From: Paracoccus haematequi
GTDB taxonomy: Bacteria; Pseudomonadota; Alphaproteobacteria; Rhodobacterales; Rhodobacteraceae
NCBI RefSeq assembly: GCF_900631945.1
Contig: NZ_UZWE01000040.1
Coordinates: 1-59,027, forward strand
DNA length: 59,027 nucleotides
Direction: 5' to 3'
The position numbers and the translations under genes were made by a program. Positions 1 to 7,373 of this stretch are shown piece after piece. The notes under the pieces were generated by a model. It was given only the letters and a program-made list of their open reading frames with translations. It did no database searches and was not told the DNA's origin. Each line of letters begins with the position of its first letter. Positions within the stretch are counted from its first letter, which is position 1.

Positions 1-48
1 CATCGCCATGCGTGCTTGCAAGACCGACCGGAGCTTTGAAGCAATGAT

Positions 49-390
49 CTACCTCGCTGCCGCCGTTATCAACTCACGATGAATCCCCACAGACCCTAGC
101 GTGTCGCCTGATTGCCCTTGGATCGGCCGGCCGTTCGCATCGTATCCCGTGCCGTCCATTTCGTTGACGGTCGCAAAGATGCCGTATCCCGCCGCGTTCC
201 AATGGTTCGCTTCTTGGAAAATATCGGCAAGCGTTCCCCGACGCTTGATCGCTGGTGTTGCCTTGTCTTTGTCGTGGATGAAACGCCAATTGAAGACGCC
301 ACCGCCAAGGGTATCATACCACGCCTGTGCTTGTTGGAAGTCGCAATTCGGCTGTTCGCCCAAAGTGGGCGCTTTAGTACCATTGTCCAT
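49..390 (-). CDS. RepB-primase-like N-terminal fragment (element gene)
   Basis: The 113-residue protein resembles the N-terminal part of RepB-family DNA primases of phages and integrated elements: an FNWRFIHD segment, a WNAAGYGIFATVNEMDG segment, and a charged stretch between them. In that family this part precedes a VDLDG-type active-site region, which is missing here. After the MDG motif the frame runs into unrelated sequence and stops with TAG, so the gene is probably truncated or degraded, although a short stand-alone form is possible. The start is the ATG at 388-390; no strong ribosome binding site is seen. It is the leftmost gene of the integrated element. Family assignment is from memory of motifs and is moderately weak. 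Confidence 0.45.
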   Translation of the reverse strand: MDNGTKAPTLGEQPNCDFQQAQAWYDTLGGGVFNWRFIHDKDKATPAIKRRGTLADIFQEANHWNAAGYGIFATVNEMDGTGYDANGRPIQGQSGDTLGSVGIHRELITAAAR

Positions 391-544
391 TTGGAAGATT
401 CCAATTGTGCGGTTTGATGAAAAGAGGCGCTAACCTCTCGCGATGCTGTTCTAGGGCATCCACCCGCACAGTTCGGGTTGCGTCAAACGGCATCCACCTA
501 TTCAACCCGCGACCGCTATGTTTTTGGGAAGCGCCGGGCGGCAG

Positions 545-561
545 ACCCTTTAATAAAGGGT
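545..561. repeat. perfect palindrome, candidate operator
   Basis: ACCCTTTA and TAAAGGGT form 8-base arms around a single A. It lies in the gap upstream of the minus-strand primase-like gene (155 bases before its ATG) and could be an operator or replication-protein site of the element. The function is inferred only from its symmetry and position. Confidence 0.3.
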
Positions 562-716
562 AAGTAGCGCCCGCCTCGGCTTTCTCAAACGCACAAACGG
601 TATGCCCATATTAGGATCGATCCCCACGCCCCGTCAATATACCCCTTGCTATTTTATTCGCACCGCCCCATCTTATAGATACCTTGGGCCAAGGGGTTGG
701 CCGGGGGATCGAATTC

Positions 717-759
717 CAAAAAACGAAGCCGCCCCGATCCAATTAGATCGGGGCGGCTT
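717..759 (-). terminator. intrinsic terminator of the excisionase-like gene
   Basis: A 14-base perfect stem (726-739 with 746-759, arm AAGCCGCCCCGATC) with a six-base loop is followed on the minus strand by a run of six T residues (718-723). It lies six bases beyond the stop codon of the 765-965 gene, so that gene is probably expressed as a single transcription unit. Confidence 0.85.
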
Positions 760-764
760 ATTAA

Positions 765-965
765 TTACCCATCACCATTCACAACGTTTCCGTTCACGTA
801 TGCAATCAAATCGGTTGCACGATAGCGCACATGCCGTCCCATTTTTACGTATGGAATTCGCTTTTCGCAGTAGCGATCTCGTTCTAGCTTCTGCGGGCTA
901 ACACCTAGATATTCAGCCGCCTGTTCAGGCTTCATCAAAGCGGGAAGTGGAATGGTTTGCTGCAT
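765..965 (-). CDS. AlpA/Xis-like helix-turn-helix DNA-binding protein
   Basis: This 66-residue protein has the layout of the MerR-like helix-turn-helix (HTH_17) family used as excisionases or AlpA-type regulators by integrated elements. 'KPEQAAEYLGVSPQKLERDR' forms the helix-turn-helix (about residues 12-31), and 'VKMGRHVRYRATDLIAYV' forms the wing and C-terminal helix (about 41-58). The ATG is preceded by AAGGAC at good spacing. It stands alone between gaps, with a strong terminator directly downstream and the integrase to its right in the same orientation. A role in directing excision by the neighbouring integrase or in regulating it is inferred from family and position. Confidence 0.75.
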   Translation of the reverse strand: MQQTIPLPALMKPEQAAEYLGVSPQKLERDRYCEKRIPYVKMGRHVRYRATDLIAYVNGNVVNGDG

Positions 966-1167
966 GGGATATGTCCTTGTGTCTAGGCTTGGCTCTTGAA
1001 TGACACATAGGGCTTATGCAGGATAATTGGCTAGATGGTTCGCAATGAAGAAAAGGGGTCAGAATTTCTGGTTTGGGCTACAATCTGGCTACAGCAACGC
1101 AGGCTACTTCGCCATATACCTTTTTCGGCTTTGATTAAACGAAGATTTCCGCAGTTAGATCAGCGGA

Positions 1168-1749
1168 TCACAAATCCGACGCCCGCTCTTGTTCGGCGGT
1201 CATGGCGAGATATGTTTCAACCGTTCGTTCAGTTAATGAGAATTGGTTAGCAGTATCTGCCAATGCTACTTTTCGGGCTGTTCCGATTGAAACTCTATTT
1301 CGAAACGCCTCAACGACCGCCGCAACATGCCTGTTCCCTGCCCCTTTGCTTGGCCGGTTCTCGCCCCGCCGCCACTCGCCTGTCACCAGATCGGCCAGCA
1401 AGGCGCGTTCCCCCGGTCCAAGGCGCGCAGGATCCCCGCGTAGGGCCGCTGCGAGTGCCGCGCCGGTGATAGCGGGGTCATCCCGCTTGCCGTGCCGCCA
1501 TGCGGTCCCTGCGCGGCGTACCGCATGGGCCATGATAGTTTCCCCGACCGGCTGGCGCACCTTGCGCAGATTGCCTGTCACCAGCCGCGCCAACAGTTCC
1601 AGCCCGTCCAGGTCAAGCGCACGGCCGCTGCGAAGGATAGCCGCCAAGGGTGCGGCGGCTATCTCGGGGTCAATACCCGCTGCGGTGCGCAAGCCGGTTG
1701 CAGCCCTCCGCACGGCATCACCGAACGCACTGTCATAGGACGCATTCAC
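1168..1749 (-). CDS. unrecognised 193-residue protein with internal duplication
   Basis: I do not recognise a family. The gene starts with GTG and overlaps the integrase stop by four bases (GTGA), so it is translationally coupled to the integrase. Two stretches resemble each other: residues about 32-70 ('LAAILRSGRALDLDGLELL', 'LARLVTGNLRK') and about 96-130 ('LAAALRGDPARLGPGERAL', 'LADLVTGEWRR'). The C-terminal part ('ARKVALADTANQFSLTERTV') could form a helix-turn-helix. There is no signal peptide or membrane segment. It is much richer in G and C than the flanking element DNA, unlike the integrase beside it. A DNA-associated accessory role is only a guess. Confidence 0.6.
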   Translation of the reverse strand: MNASYDSAFGDAVRRAATGLRTAAGIDPEIAAAPLAAILRSGRALDLDGLELLARLVTGNLRKVRQPVGETIMAHAVRRAGTAWRHGKRDDPAITGAALAAALRGDPARLGPGERALLADLVTGEWRRGENRPSKGAGNRHVAAVVEAFRNRVSIGTARKVALADTANQFSLTERTVETYLAMTAEQERASDL

Positions 1750-2999
1750 GCTGCTTGTTCCGCCACAACGGGACGCAGCATGAAGTCTTCAATTCGCTGC
1801 ATGGGTTCTCGCAGATCGTCCGTTGAAATATCGCCAACGTAGCCAACCGTCACATCGTTCTTGTCGCCGCTAATATGGTTCAACAGCCGTTTCAGCTTAA
1901 AAATCGATATGTCCTGGCTTTCGGCTACGCTGGCGAACGTTCTGCGCAAGTCATGCGCCGTTGCCCGGATGCCGGTTACCTTTTCGATACGGGCGAATGC
2001 GCTGCGTAGATCGTCCGTCACAATCTCACCGTTCGACCGGCTGAATACGAATTCCTTGCCCGCAACTTCTTTCCGTGCGTTCAGGATCTCGGTCAACCGT
2101 TCACCCATCGGCAGTTCATGATCGGTACGGTTCTTGGTATCTCGAAACGTAATGGTCCGAGCGTTGAAATCCACATCGCGCCAACGCAAGGGTGGATAGC
2201 CATCCTTCTCATTGCCAAATACTTCAGCCAAGCGCGCGCCGGTCAATAACAAGAACAGAAGTGCGTCCCGATGTTCATGTTCGTACTTCAAACCAACCAA
2301 GCCCGTTTCGACTGCCTGAACCCATTCGGGCAAACTGTCGCGCTTGATCCGTCCCGTCTTGCGCTTCGTGTCAGCCCAAAGGCCATCCTCTCGCAACTTC
2401 TCAACAGGATTCACACTGAAGATCGGCGCATTTCGCGGGTTCACATGGTTCAGCGTCGCGCGCAGGTAGCGCATCGCAAGGTTCGCTTGCGTTGGTGCAG
2501 TTTCGGCAATCTCACGTTGGCGCTTTGCCACCATTTCGCCAGTGATCCCGGCTGCGGGCTTTTTCATCCAGTCGGAAAAGTGCCGGTTCATCACGGTTTC
2601 AATGTCGCGCTTCGTTCGGGCTTTCTTCGTCTTGATGCCGGATCCGTAGCCCGCACCCTTTTTCTTCGGCGCGTCGATGTAGCGCGTCATCGCCTCTTGC
2701 AGTGTAATCGCTTCAGCCTTCTGGCGGACCTTCTCGGCACTCGGATCGATGCCGTCATTCATCTTGCCAGATACCTTGGTTGCATCTGCGCGGGCTTTCT
2801 TCAGGTCCGAGTACCGGTCAACCGCACCTAGGCTGACCCGCCGCTTGGCGTTCGTGCCACGTACCCGGCCCTCATAGATGAAGGTTTTCGCTGTGGGTGT
2901 GACGCGCAGCCCAAAGCCCTTGGGGCTGTCAAACCAGTAGAAAGCCTGTCCGGTACCAGGGTACGGCAAGGCATCAATCGCTTTCTTCGTCAGGTCCAT
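1746..2999 (-). CDS. int: P4-type tyrosine recombinase (site-specific integrase)
   Basis: The 417-residue integrase catalyses integration and excision of the element at the tRNA-Leu site. An N-terminal DUF4102-like arm-binding domain (about residues 1-90, with GFGLRVTPTAKTFIYEGR) is followed by a SAM-like core-binding domain (about 95-200) and the catalytic domain. Catalytic residues are visible: Arg256 in TGARLAEV, Lys289 in RDTKNRTDHELP, His349 and Arg352 in AHDLRRTFAS, His375 in RLLNH, and Tyr387 in VGYVGD. All are intact, so the enzyme should be active. Its ATG lies about 155 bases left of the attachment fragment, the usual place for such an integrase. The downstream gene overlaps its stop codon. 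Confidence 0.95.
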   Translation of the reverse strand: MDLTKKAIDALPYPGTGQAFYWFDSPKGFGLRVTPTAKTFIYEGRVRGTNAKRRVSLGAVDRYSDLKKARADATKVSGKMNDGIDPSAEKVRQKAEAITLQEAMTRYIDAPKKKGAGYGSGIKTKKARTKRDIETVMNRHFSDWMKKPAAGITGEMVAKRQREIAETAPTQANLAMRYLRATLNHVNPRNAPIFSVNPVEKLREDGLWADTKRKTGRIKRDSLPEWVQAVETGLVGLKYEHEHRDALLFLLLTGARLAEVFGNEKDGYPPLRWRDVDFNARTITFRDTKNRTDHELPMGERLTEILNARKEVAGKEFVFSRSNGEIVTDDLRSAFARIEKVTGIRATAHDLRRTFASVAESQDISIFKLKRLLNHISGDKNDVTVGYVGDISTDDLREPMQRIEDFMLRPVVAEQAA

Positions 3000-3154
3000 T
3001 TTCCGCTTCCCCGCTGTCGTGTAGCCAGAATGTAGACAAGGGAGTTCGGCTTCTCTCTGGCTTACAGCGGATTAAAAGGGCTCAGAACACCAGCAATTGC
3101 AATGGGTTTATTGGCTACGCAGACTCTTGCGGGGTTGTTAAAACTGGCATTCAC

Positions 3155-3211
3155 CGGATTCAAAATCCGCCGCCGCAAGGCATGTCGGTTCGAGTCCGAC
3201 CTCGGGTACCA
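3155..3211 (+). other. right attachment site: 3' part of a tRNA-Leu(CAA) gene
   Basis: The sequence matches a tRNA-Leu from the anticodon arm onward: anticodon loop TTCAAAA (anticodon CAA), a variable arm with GCCGCAAGGC, T arm GTCGGTTCGAGTCCGAC, and acceptor strand CTCGGGT followed by ACCA. No matching 5' acceptor strand (ACCCGAG) or D arm exists upstream, and the first anticodon stem pair is already mismatched. It is therefore the duplicated 3' end left by integration, not a working tRNA. The intact gene is expected at the left end of the element, outside the window. Confidence 0.85.
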
Positions 3212-3233
3212 GCCTTTCCCTTCCACATGACAA

Positions 3234-3258
3234 GGGCCGCTTTCGCGGCCCCATCTTT
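3234..3258 (+). terminator. original terminator of the tRNA-Leu gene
   Basis: The stem GGGCCGC / GCGGCCC (3234-3240 with 3245-3251) has a TTTC loop and is followed by CATCTTTT. It lies 22 bases after the tRNA CCA end and is most simply the host tRNA terminator, displaced from its gene by the integration. Confidence 0.65.
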
Positions 3259-3281
3259 TGCGGCTTCCATCCCGACGCGTC

Positions 3282-4028
3282 TCAACGCGCCGCGTTTTCC
3301 CTGCGCAGCCGCGCGTTTCGTGCCCACATGTTCAGCCCCTCGACCAGGGCCGAGAACGCCATCGCGGCATAGATATAGCCTTTGGGCACGTCGACCCCGA
3401 AGCCCTCGGCGATCAGCGTCGTGCCGATCAGCAGCAGGAAGGACAGCGCCAGGATCACGATGGTGGGGTTCTGGCCGATGAAGGTCGCCAGCGGATTGGC
3501 GGCCAGCAGCATCACGGCGACGGCGGTCACGACGGCCACCACCATGATCTCGACATGCGGCGTCATGCCGACGGCGGTGATGATGCTGTCGATCGAAAAC
3601 ACCAGATCCAGCATCAGAATCTGCGCGATGACGCCGCCGAAGGTGACGCTTGCGGCGCCGACCATCGTGTCCTCGTGGTCCGAGGGATCGACGTGGTGGT
3701 GAATTTCCTTGGTCGCCTTCCAGACCAGGAACAGGCCCCCGGCGATCAGGATGATGTCCTTCCACGAAAACTCGTTGCCCAGAATGGTGGCGACCGGCTG
3801 AGTCAGCTGCACGATCCAGGCGACCGTCGCCAGCAGAGCCAGACGCAGGATCAGGGCCAGCCCGATGCCGATCTTGCGGGCGCGTTCGCGCTGCCCCTCG
3901 GGCAGCTTGTTCGACAGGATCGAGATGAACAGCAGGTTGTCGATGCCCAGCACGATCTCCATCACCATAAGGGTCGCAAGCGCGATCCAGGCTTCGGGCT
4001 GCTGGATAAGGGCGGCAATGTCCTGCAT
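3282..4028 (-). CDS. TerC-family integral membrane protein
   Basis: The 248-residue protein belongs to the TerC/YgdQ/YoaE family. About seven hydrophobic segments are visible, with the conserved acidic motifs '[20 protein letters not shown]' near residues 23-42 and '[19 protein letters not shown]' near 138-156; these Asp/Glu/Asn residues within membrane helices are the family hallmark. Members act in the cytoplasmic membrane in metal ion (notably manganese) efflux or protection of exported proteins; the substrate here cannot be read from sequence. The ATG has AGGAAT upstream. It is the first chromosomal gene beyond the attachment site and is transcribed toward it. Confidence 0.88.
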   Translation of the reverse strand: MQDIAALIQQPEAWIALATLMVMEIVLGIDNLLFISILSNKLPEGQRERARKIGIGLALILRLALLATVAWIVQLTQPVATILGNEFSWKDIILIAGGLFLVWKATKEIHHHVDPSDHEDTMVGAASVTFGGVIAQILMLDLVFSIDSIITAVGMTPHVEIMVVAVVTAVAVMLLAANPLATFIGQNPTIVILALSFLLLIGTTLIAEGFGVDVPKGYIYAAMAFSALVEGLNMWARNARLRRENAAR

Positions 4029-4199
4029 GGCAGATTCCTGATGAGATGGCGTCGCTTAGCAAGGCTGAAAGGACGGATTCGGTTCCAATGATGCTGCCAT
4101 GCGGCGTTGCCTTTGCCGCGCTGCGGCGATAGTTTGCCGGACAGGGGGAGGAAGCAGGGCGCCGGACCGACCCCGCGCCCAAGATGACAGGAGCTGAAC

Positions 4200-4748
4200 A
4201 TGAAAGCCGGAGACAAGCTGCCCCTCGTGACCTTCCGCACCCGCGTGCGCGACGAATCCGTCGGTGGTCCGAACCCGTTCCGCTGGCAGGACATGACGAC
4301 CGACGACTATTTCGCGGGCAAGCGCGTGGTGCTGTTCTCGCTGCCGGGCGCCTTCACGCCGACCTGCTCGACCTATCAGCTGCCGGGCTTCGAAAAGGCC
4401 TTCGGGCAGATGCAGGCCCTGGGCATCGACGCGATCTATTGCCTGTCGGTCAACGACAGCTTCGTCATGAACCAGTGGGCCAAGGCGCAGAATCTGAAGA
4501 ACGTGACCGTCATCCCGGACGGATCGGGAGAATTCACCGACAAGGTCGGGATGCTGGTGCGCAAGGACAACCTGGGCTTCGGCGCGCGGTCCTGGCGCTA
4601 TGCCGCCGTCGTCAACGACGGGGTGATCGAAGCCTGGTTCGAGGAACCCGGCCGCTGCGACGACTGCCCCGAAGATCCCTATGGCGCCACCTCGCCGGAA
4701 TCGGTGCTGGAGTGGTTGCAGACCGCGAAAGTCGCCCAAGAGGCGTGA
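4200..4748 (+). CDS. peroxiredoxin, Prx5 (AhpE-like) type
   Basis: The 182-residue cytoplasmic thiol peroxidase reduces hydrogen peroxide and organic peroxides. The peroxidatic Cys56 sits in 'PGAFTPTCSTYQLPGF', the diagnostic Prx5 motif. 'KNLGFGARSWRYAAVV'-like sequence (about 122-138) is also typical of the subfamily. Cys81, Cys153 and Cys156 (GRCDDCPED) are candidates for the resolving cysteine; no fused glutaredoxin domain is present, so the reductant is probably a separate glutaredoxin or thioredoxin. GGAGCTGAAC precedes the ATG. It is convergent with oxyR and close to the catalase, which suggests a peroxide-defence group, although an OxyR site was not seen in front of it. Confidence 0.92.
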   Translation: MKAGDKLPLVTFRTRVRDESVGGPNPFRWQDMTTDDYFAGKRVVLFSLPGAFTPTCSTYQLPGFEKAFGQMQALGIDAIYCLSVNDSFVMNQWAKAQNLKNVTVIPDGSGEFTDKVGMLVRKDNLGFGARSWRYAAVVNDGVIEAWFEEPGRCDDCPEDPYGATSPESVLEWLQTAKVAQEA

Positions 4749-4755
4749 CTCCTTG

Positions 4756-4784
4756 AAGGCCGTCCGAAAGGGCGGCCTTTTTTA
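4756..4784 (+). terminator. intrinsic terminator after the peroxiredoxin gene
   Basis: AAGGCCGTCC pairs with GGGCGGCCTT (4756-4765 with 4770-4779, one T-G pair) around a GAAA tetraloop, followed by a T tract. It can also serve the convergent oxyR gene, which ends at 4794. Confidence 0.9.
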
Positions 4785-4793
4785 CGGCGGCGC

Positions 4794-5705
4794 TTAGCAC
4801 CCTTCTGCCATCACCCTCTCGCCCGTCTCGGTCAGCACGCCCGCCAGTTCGTCGAACCACCCCCCCGCCGGGGTCGAGGCGCGGCGCAGCAGCAGGATTT
4901 CGCGGCACGGCTGCGGATCGGGAAAGGGCACGACCGCCAGGCCGGGCGCGGCCGCGCATTCCTGACGGACGGCAAGTTGCGGCAGGAATGTCAGGCCCAT
5001 GCCCTGCGCCGCCAGCCTGCACAGGGTGGACAGCGACGCCGCGCCCAGATCCAGCCGGGCGCTGCGGCGGTGCAGACCGCAGACCTCAAGCGCTTGGTCG
5101 CCCAGGCAATGCCCTTCGTCCAGCAGCAGCAACTGGCCGGGATCCAGGTCGCGCGGCTCGGGTCGCGACCGGCCCAGGCGGGCGATGCGGTCCTGGCTGC
5201 CGGCCAGCAGGAAATGGTCGGTGAACAGCGGCACGGCCAGCAGGTCGTCGGATTCGGGCGGGGTCGCCACCACCGCCACGTCCAGCCGGCCTTGGGCCAG
5301 TTCCTCGACCAGCCGGTCGGTCTGCGCCTCTCTCAGATGCAGGTCGCGGCTGAGGTCGCGGGCGCGCAGGATCGGCAAAGCCTGCGGCAGCAGATAGGGC
5401 GCGACGGTCGGGATCATGCCCAGCATCAGCCGCCCGCCCTGCCCCGGCTGGCGCATCGCCTGTTCCAGCCCGGCCATTGCCGCCATGACCTGACGGGCAT
5501 GGCTTTCCAGGGCGCGCCCCTGCGGAGTCAGCACCACGCCCGACGGCGTGCGTTCGACAAGGGGGCTGCCGACCTCCTCCTCCAGCGCGCGGATCTGCAT
5601 CGACAGGGCGGGTTGGGTGACATGCATCGCCTCGGCGGCGCGGGTGAAATGGGCTTCTCGCGCCAGGGCCAGGAAATAGCGCAGCTGGCGCAGGGTGATG
5701 TTCAT
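4794..5705 (-). CDS. oxyR: OxyR, peroxide-sensing LysR-type regulator
   Basis: The 303-residue regulator has an N-terminal LysR winged helix-turn-helix (residues 1-60, with FTRAAEAMHVTQPALSMQIR) and a C-terminal sensing domain. The peroxide-reactive cysteines of OxyR are both present as Cys200 and Cys209 in 'LDEGHCLGDQALEVC', equivalent to Cys199 and Cys208 of the Escherichia coli protein. This separates it from ordinary LysR regulators. It is divergent from the catalase gene with a 92-base shared promoter region, the classic arrangement in which oxidised OxyR activates the catalase and OxyR controls itself. The ATG choice follows the LysR alignment (MNITLRQLRYF). Confidence 0.95.
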   Translation of the reverse strand: MNITLRQLRYFLALAREAHFTRAAEAMHVTQPALSMQIRALEEEVGSPLVERTPSGVVLTPQGRALESHARQVMAAMAGLEQAMRQPGQGGRLMLGMIPTVAPYLLPQALPILRARDLSRDLHLREAQTDRLVEELAQGRLDVAVVATPPESDDLLAVPLFTDHFLLAGSQDRIARLGRSRPEPRDLDPGQLLLLDEGHCLGDQALEVCGLHRRSARLDLGAASLSTLCRLAAQGMGLTFLPQLAVRQECAAAPGLAVVPFPDPQPCREILLLRRASTPAGGWFDELAGVLTETGERVMAEGC

Positions 5706-5797
5706 CAGAATACCTTATCGCCTCAATCGAATTATCCGATTTCTAATTATCTTCTGGCCATGTCAGACACAAGCAAGCCACATCAAGGAGTTGGGAC
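5706..5797. promoter_or_regulatory. oxyR-katA divergent control region with tandem repeats
   Basis: The 92-base gap is AT-rich and contains two adjacent 15-base direct repeats (5722-5736 and 5737-5751) sharing TC-x-AATTATC, read on the minus strand as GATAATT-x-GA. A further GATAAGG lies one turn on. Such phased half-sites fit a tetrameric LysR-type regulator such as OxyR. The catalase ATG has AAGGAG at seven bases. The operator assignment is inferred. Confidence 0.5.
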
Positions 5798-7282
5798 ATG
5801 AGCCAGGACACCCCCCGCCCCCCCCGGATGACCACGACGGCGGGCGCGCCAATCGCCTCGAACCAGCACAGCGAGACCGCGGGCGATCGCGGCCCGGTGC
5901 TGATGCAGGACTATCAGCTTCTGGAAAAGCTGGCGCATCAGAACCGCGAACGGATCCCCGAACGTGTAGTGCACGCCAAGGGCTGGGGCGCCTTCGGCAC
6001 CTTCACCGTGACGCAGGACATCACGCAGTATAGCTGCGCCTCGATCTTCGGCGCGGTCGGCAAGACCACCCCGATGCTGGCGCGGTTTTCCACCGTGGCC
6101 GGAGAAATGGGCGCCGCGGATCATGAACGCGACGTGCGTGGGTTCGCGCTGAAATTCTATACCGATGAAGGCAACTGGGATCTGGTCGGCAACAACACGC
6201 CCGTGTTCTTCGTGCGCGACCCGCTGAAGTTCCCCGACTTCATCCACACCCAGAAACGCCATCCCCGCACCAACCTGCGCAGCCCGACGGCGATGTGGGA
6301 TTTCTGGGGCCAGGTGCCCGAATCGCTGCACCAGGTGACGATCCTGATGTCGGATCGGGGCCTGCCGCAGGATCCGACCTTCATGGACGGTTTCGGCAGC
6401 CACACTTACTCCTTCTGGAACAAGGACGGCGAACGCTTCTGGGTCAAGTTCCACTTCAAGACCCGGCAGGGCCACCGCTTCTATACCAACGGCCAGGCGG
6501 CCGAGATCATCGGCCACACCCGCGAAGGCTATCAAGAGGCGCTGTTCGGCAAGATCGAGCGGGGCGAATTCCCCCGCTGGACGATGTATGTCCAGATCAT
6601 GCCCGAGCTTGATGCGGAAAAGACCCCCTATGATCCCTTCGACCTCACCAAGGTCTGGCCGCACGCGGACTATCCGCTGATCGAGGTGGGCGAGTTCGAG
6701 CTGAACCGGAACGCCGACAACTATTTCGCGCAGATCGAACAGGCGGCCTTCAGCCCGTCGAACAAGGTGCGCGGCATCGGCTATAGCCCCGACAAGATGT
6801 TGCAGGCCCGCGTCTTCAGCTATGCCGACGCGCATCGCTATCGGCTGGGGACGCATTACGAACACCTGCCGGTGAACGCGCCGAAATGCCCAGTCCATCA
6901 CTATCACAAGGACGGGCAGATGAATTTCTTCGGGCAGGTGACGGGCAGCACGGACGCCTATTACGAGCCGAACAGCCGGGGCGGCGCGGTCGAGGATCCG
7001 TCCTTTGCCGAACCGCCGCTGCGCCTGTCCGGCGTGGCCGCGCGCCAGCCGCATCGCCAGTTGATCGACGATTACGAACAGCCCCGCGCGCTGCATGACC
7101 GGGTGCTGAACGATGAGGAACGCGGGCGGCTGTACAAGAACATCGCCGCTGCCATGGAAGGCGCGGACGAGGATGTGATCGAACGCGCGCTGGTCCATTT
7201 CGACTGCATCAGCCCGGCCTATGGCGCGGGTATCCGCGCCGCACGGGCAGAAAAGGCCGCCAAGGCAGTCGCCGCGGAATGA
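5798..7282 (+). CDS. katA: monofunctional haem catalase (clade 3)
   Basis: The 494-residue enzyme dismutates hydrogen peroxide to water and oxygen in the cytoplasm. The distal His59 is in [12 protein letters not shown], the conserved Asn in [14 protein letters not shown] (about 131-133), and the proximal haem ligand Tyr342 in [14 protein letters not shown]. The length is that of small-subunit catalases and there is no C-terminal flavodoxin-like domain as in the large KatE type. It is read divergently from oxyR, so peroxide-dependent activation is expected. The start is supported by AAGGAG. A strong terminator follows. Confidence 0.96.
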   Translation: MSQDTPRPPRMTTTAGAPIASNQHSETAGDRGPVLMQDYQLLEKLAHQNRERIPERVVHAKGWGAFGTFTVTQDITQYSCASIFGAVGKTTPMLARFSTVAGEMGAADHERDVRGFALKFYTDEGNWDLVGNNTPVFFVRDPLKFPDFIHTQKRHPRTNLRSPTAMWDFWGQVPESLHQVTILMSDRGLPQDPTFMDGFGSHTYSFWNKDGERFWVKFHFKTRQGHRFYTNGQAAEIIGHTREGYQEALFGKIERGEFPRWTMYVQIMPELDAEKTPYDPFDLTKVWPHADYPLIEVGEFELNRNADNYFAQIEQAAFSPSNKVRGIGYSPDKMLQARVFSYADAHRYRLGTHYEHLPVNAPKCPVHHYHKDGQMNFFGQVTGSTDAYYEPNSRGGAVEDPSFAEPPLRLSGVAARQPHRQLIDDYEQPRALHDRVLNDEERGRLYKNIAAAMEGADEDVIERALVHFDCISPAYGAGIRAARAEKAAKAVAAE

Positions 7283-7335
7283 CGGCCTTGCATAACGAGT
7301 GACTGTTTCGTGAAGATTGACGAGTTTCGGTTTGG

Positions 7336-7363
7336 AAAAAGGGGTGCCTGGCGCCCCTTTTTT
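7336..7363. terminator. bidirectional terminator between katA and the DUF6456 gene
   Basis: AAAAAGGGG pairs with CCCCTTTTT (7336-7344 with 7354-7362), with TGCC/GGCG pairing inside. A and T runs on both sides allow it to end transcription of the catalase on the plus strand and of the convergent 7374-8513 gene. Confidence 0.88.
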
Positions 7364-7373
7364 CACGATTACC

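Larger units (their letters stand above)
391..764. other. gene-free 374-base stretch inside the element
   Basis: No convincing gene is seen. The stretch holds a perfect 17-base palindrome (545-561) and the intrinsic terminator of the excisionase-like gene (717-759). Its base composition is clearly more AT-rich than the chromosome right of 3.2 kb. Open frames crossing it lack ribosome binding sites and family resemblance. Confidence 0.6.

Noticed and set aside
602..901. 99-codon plus-strand frame over the terminator and excisionase-like gene
   Set aside because: It crosses a strong intrinsic terminator and is antisense to a recognised gene.
1035..1250. 71-codon plus-strand frame between the excisionase-like and 193-residue genes
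   Set aside because: It has no ribosome binding site or family resemblance, runs antisense into the 1168-1749 gene and contains the repeated CTACA motif in its DNA.
4029..4199. possible yybP-ykoY manganese riboswitch before the TerC-family gene
   Set aside because: I looked for the conserved core of that RNA in the leader and did not find it, although TerC genes often carry one.
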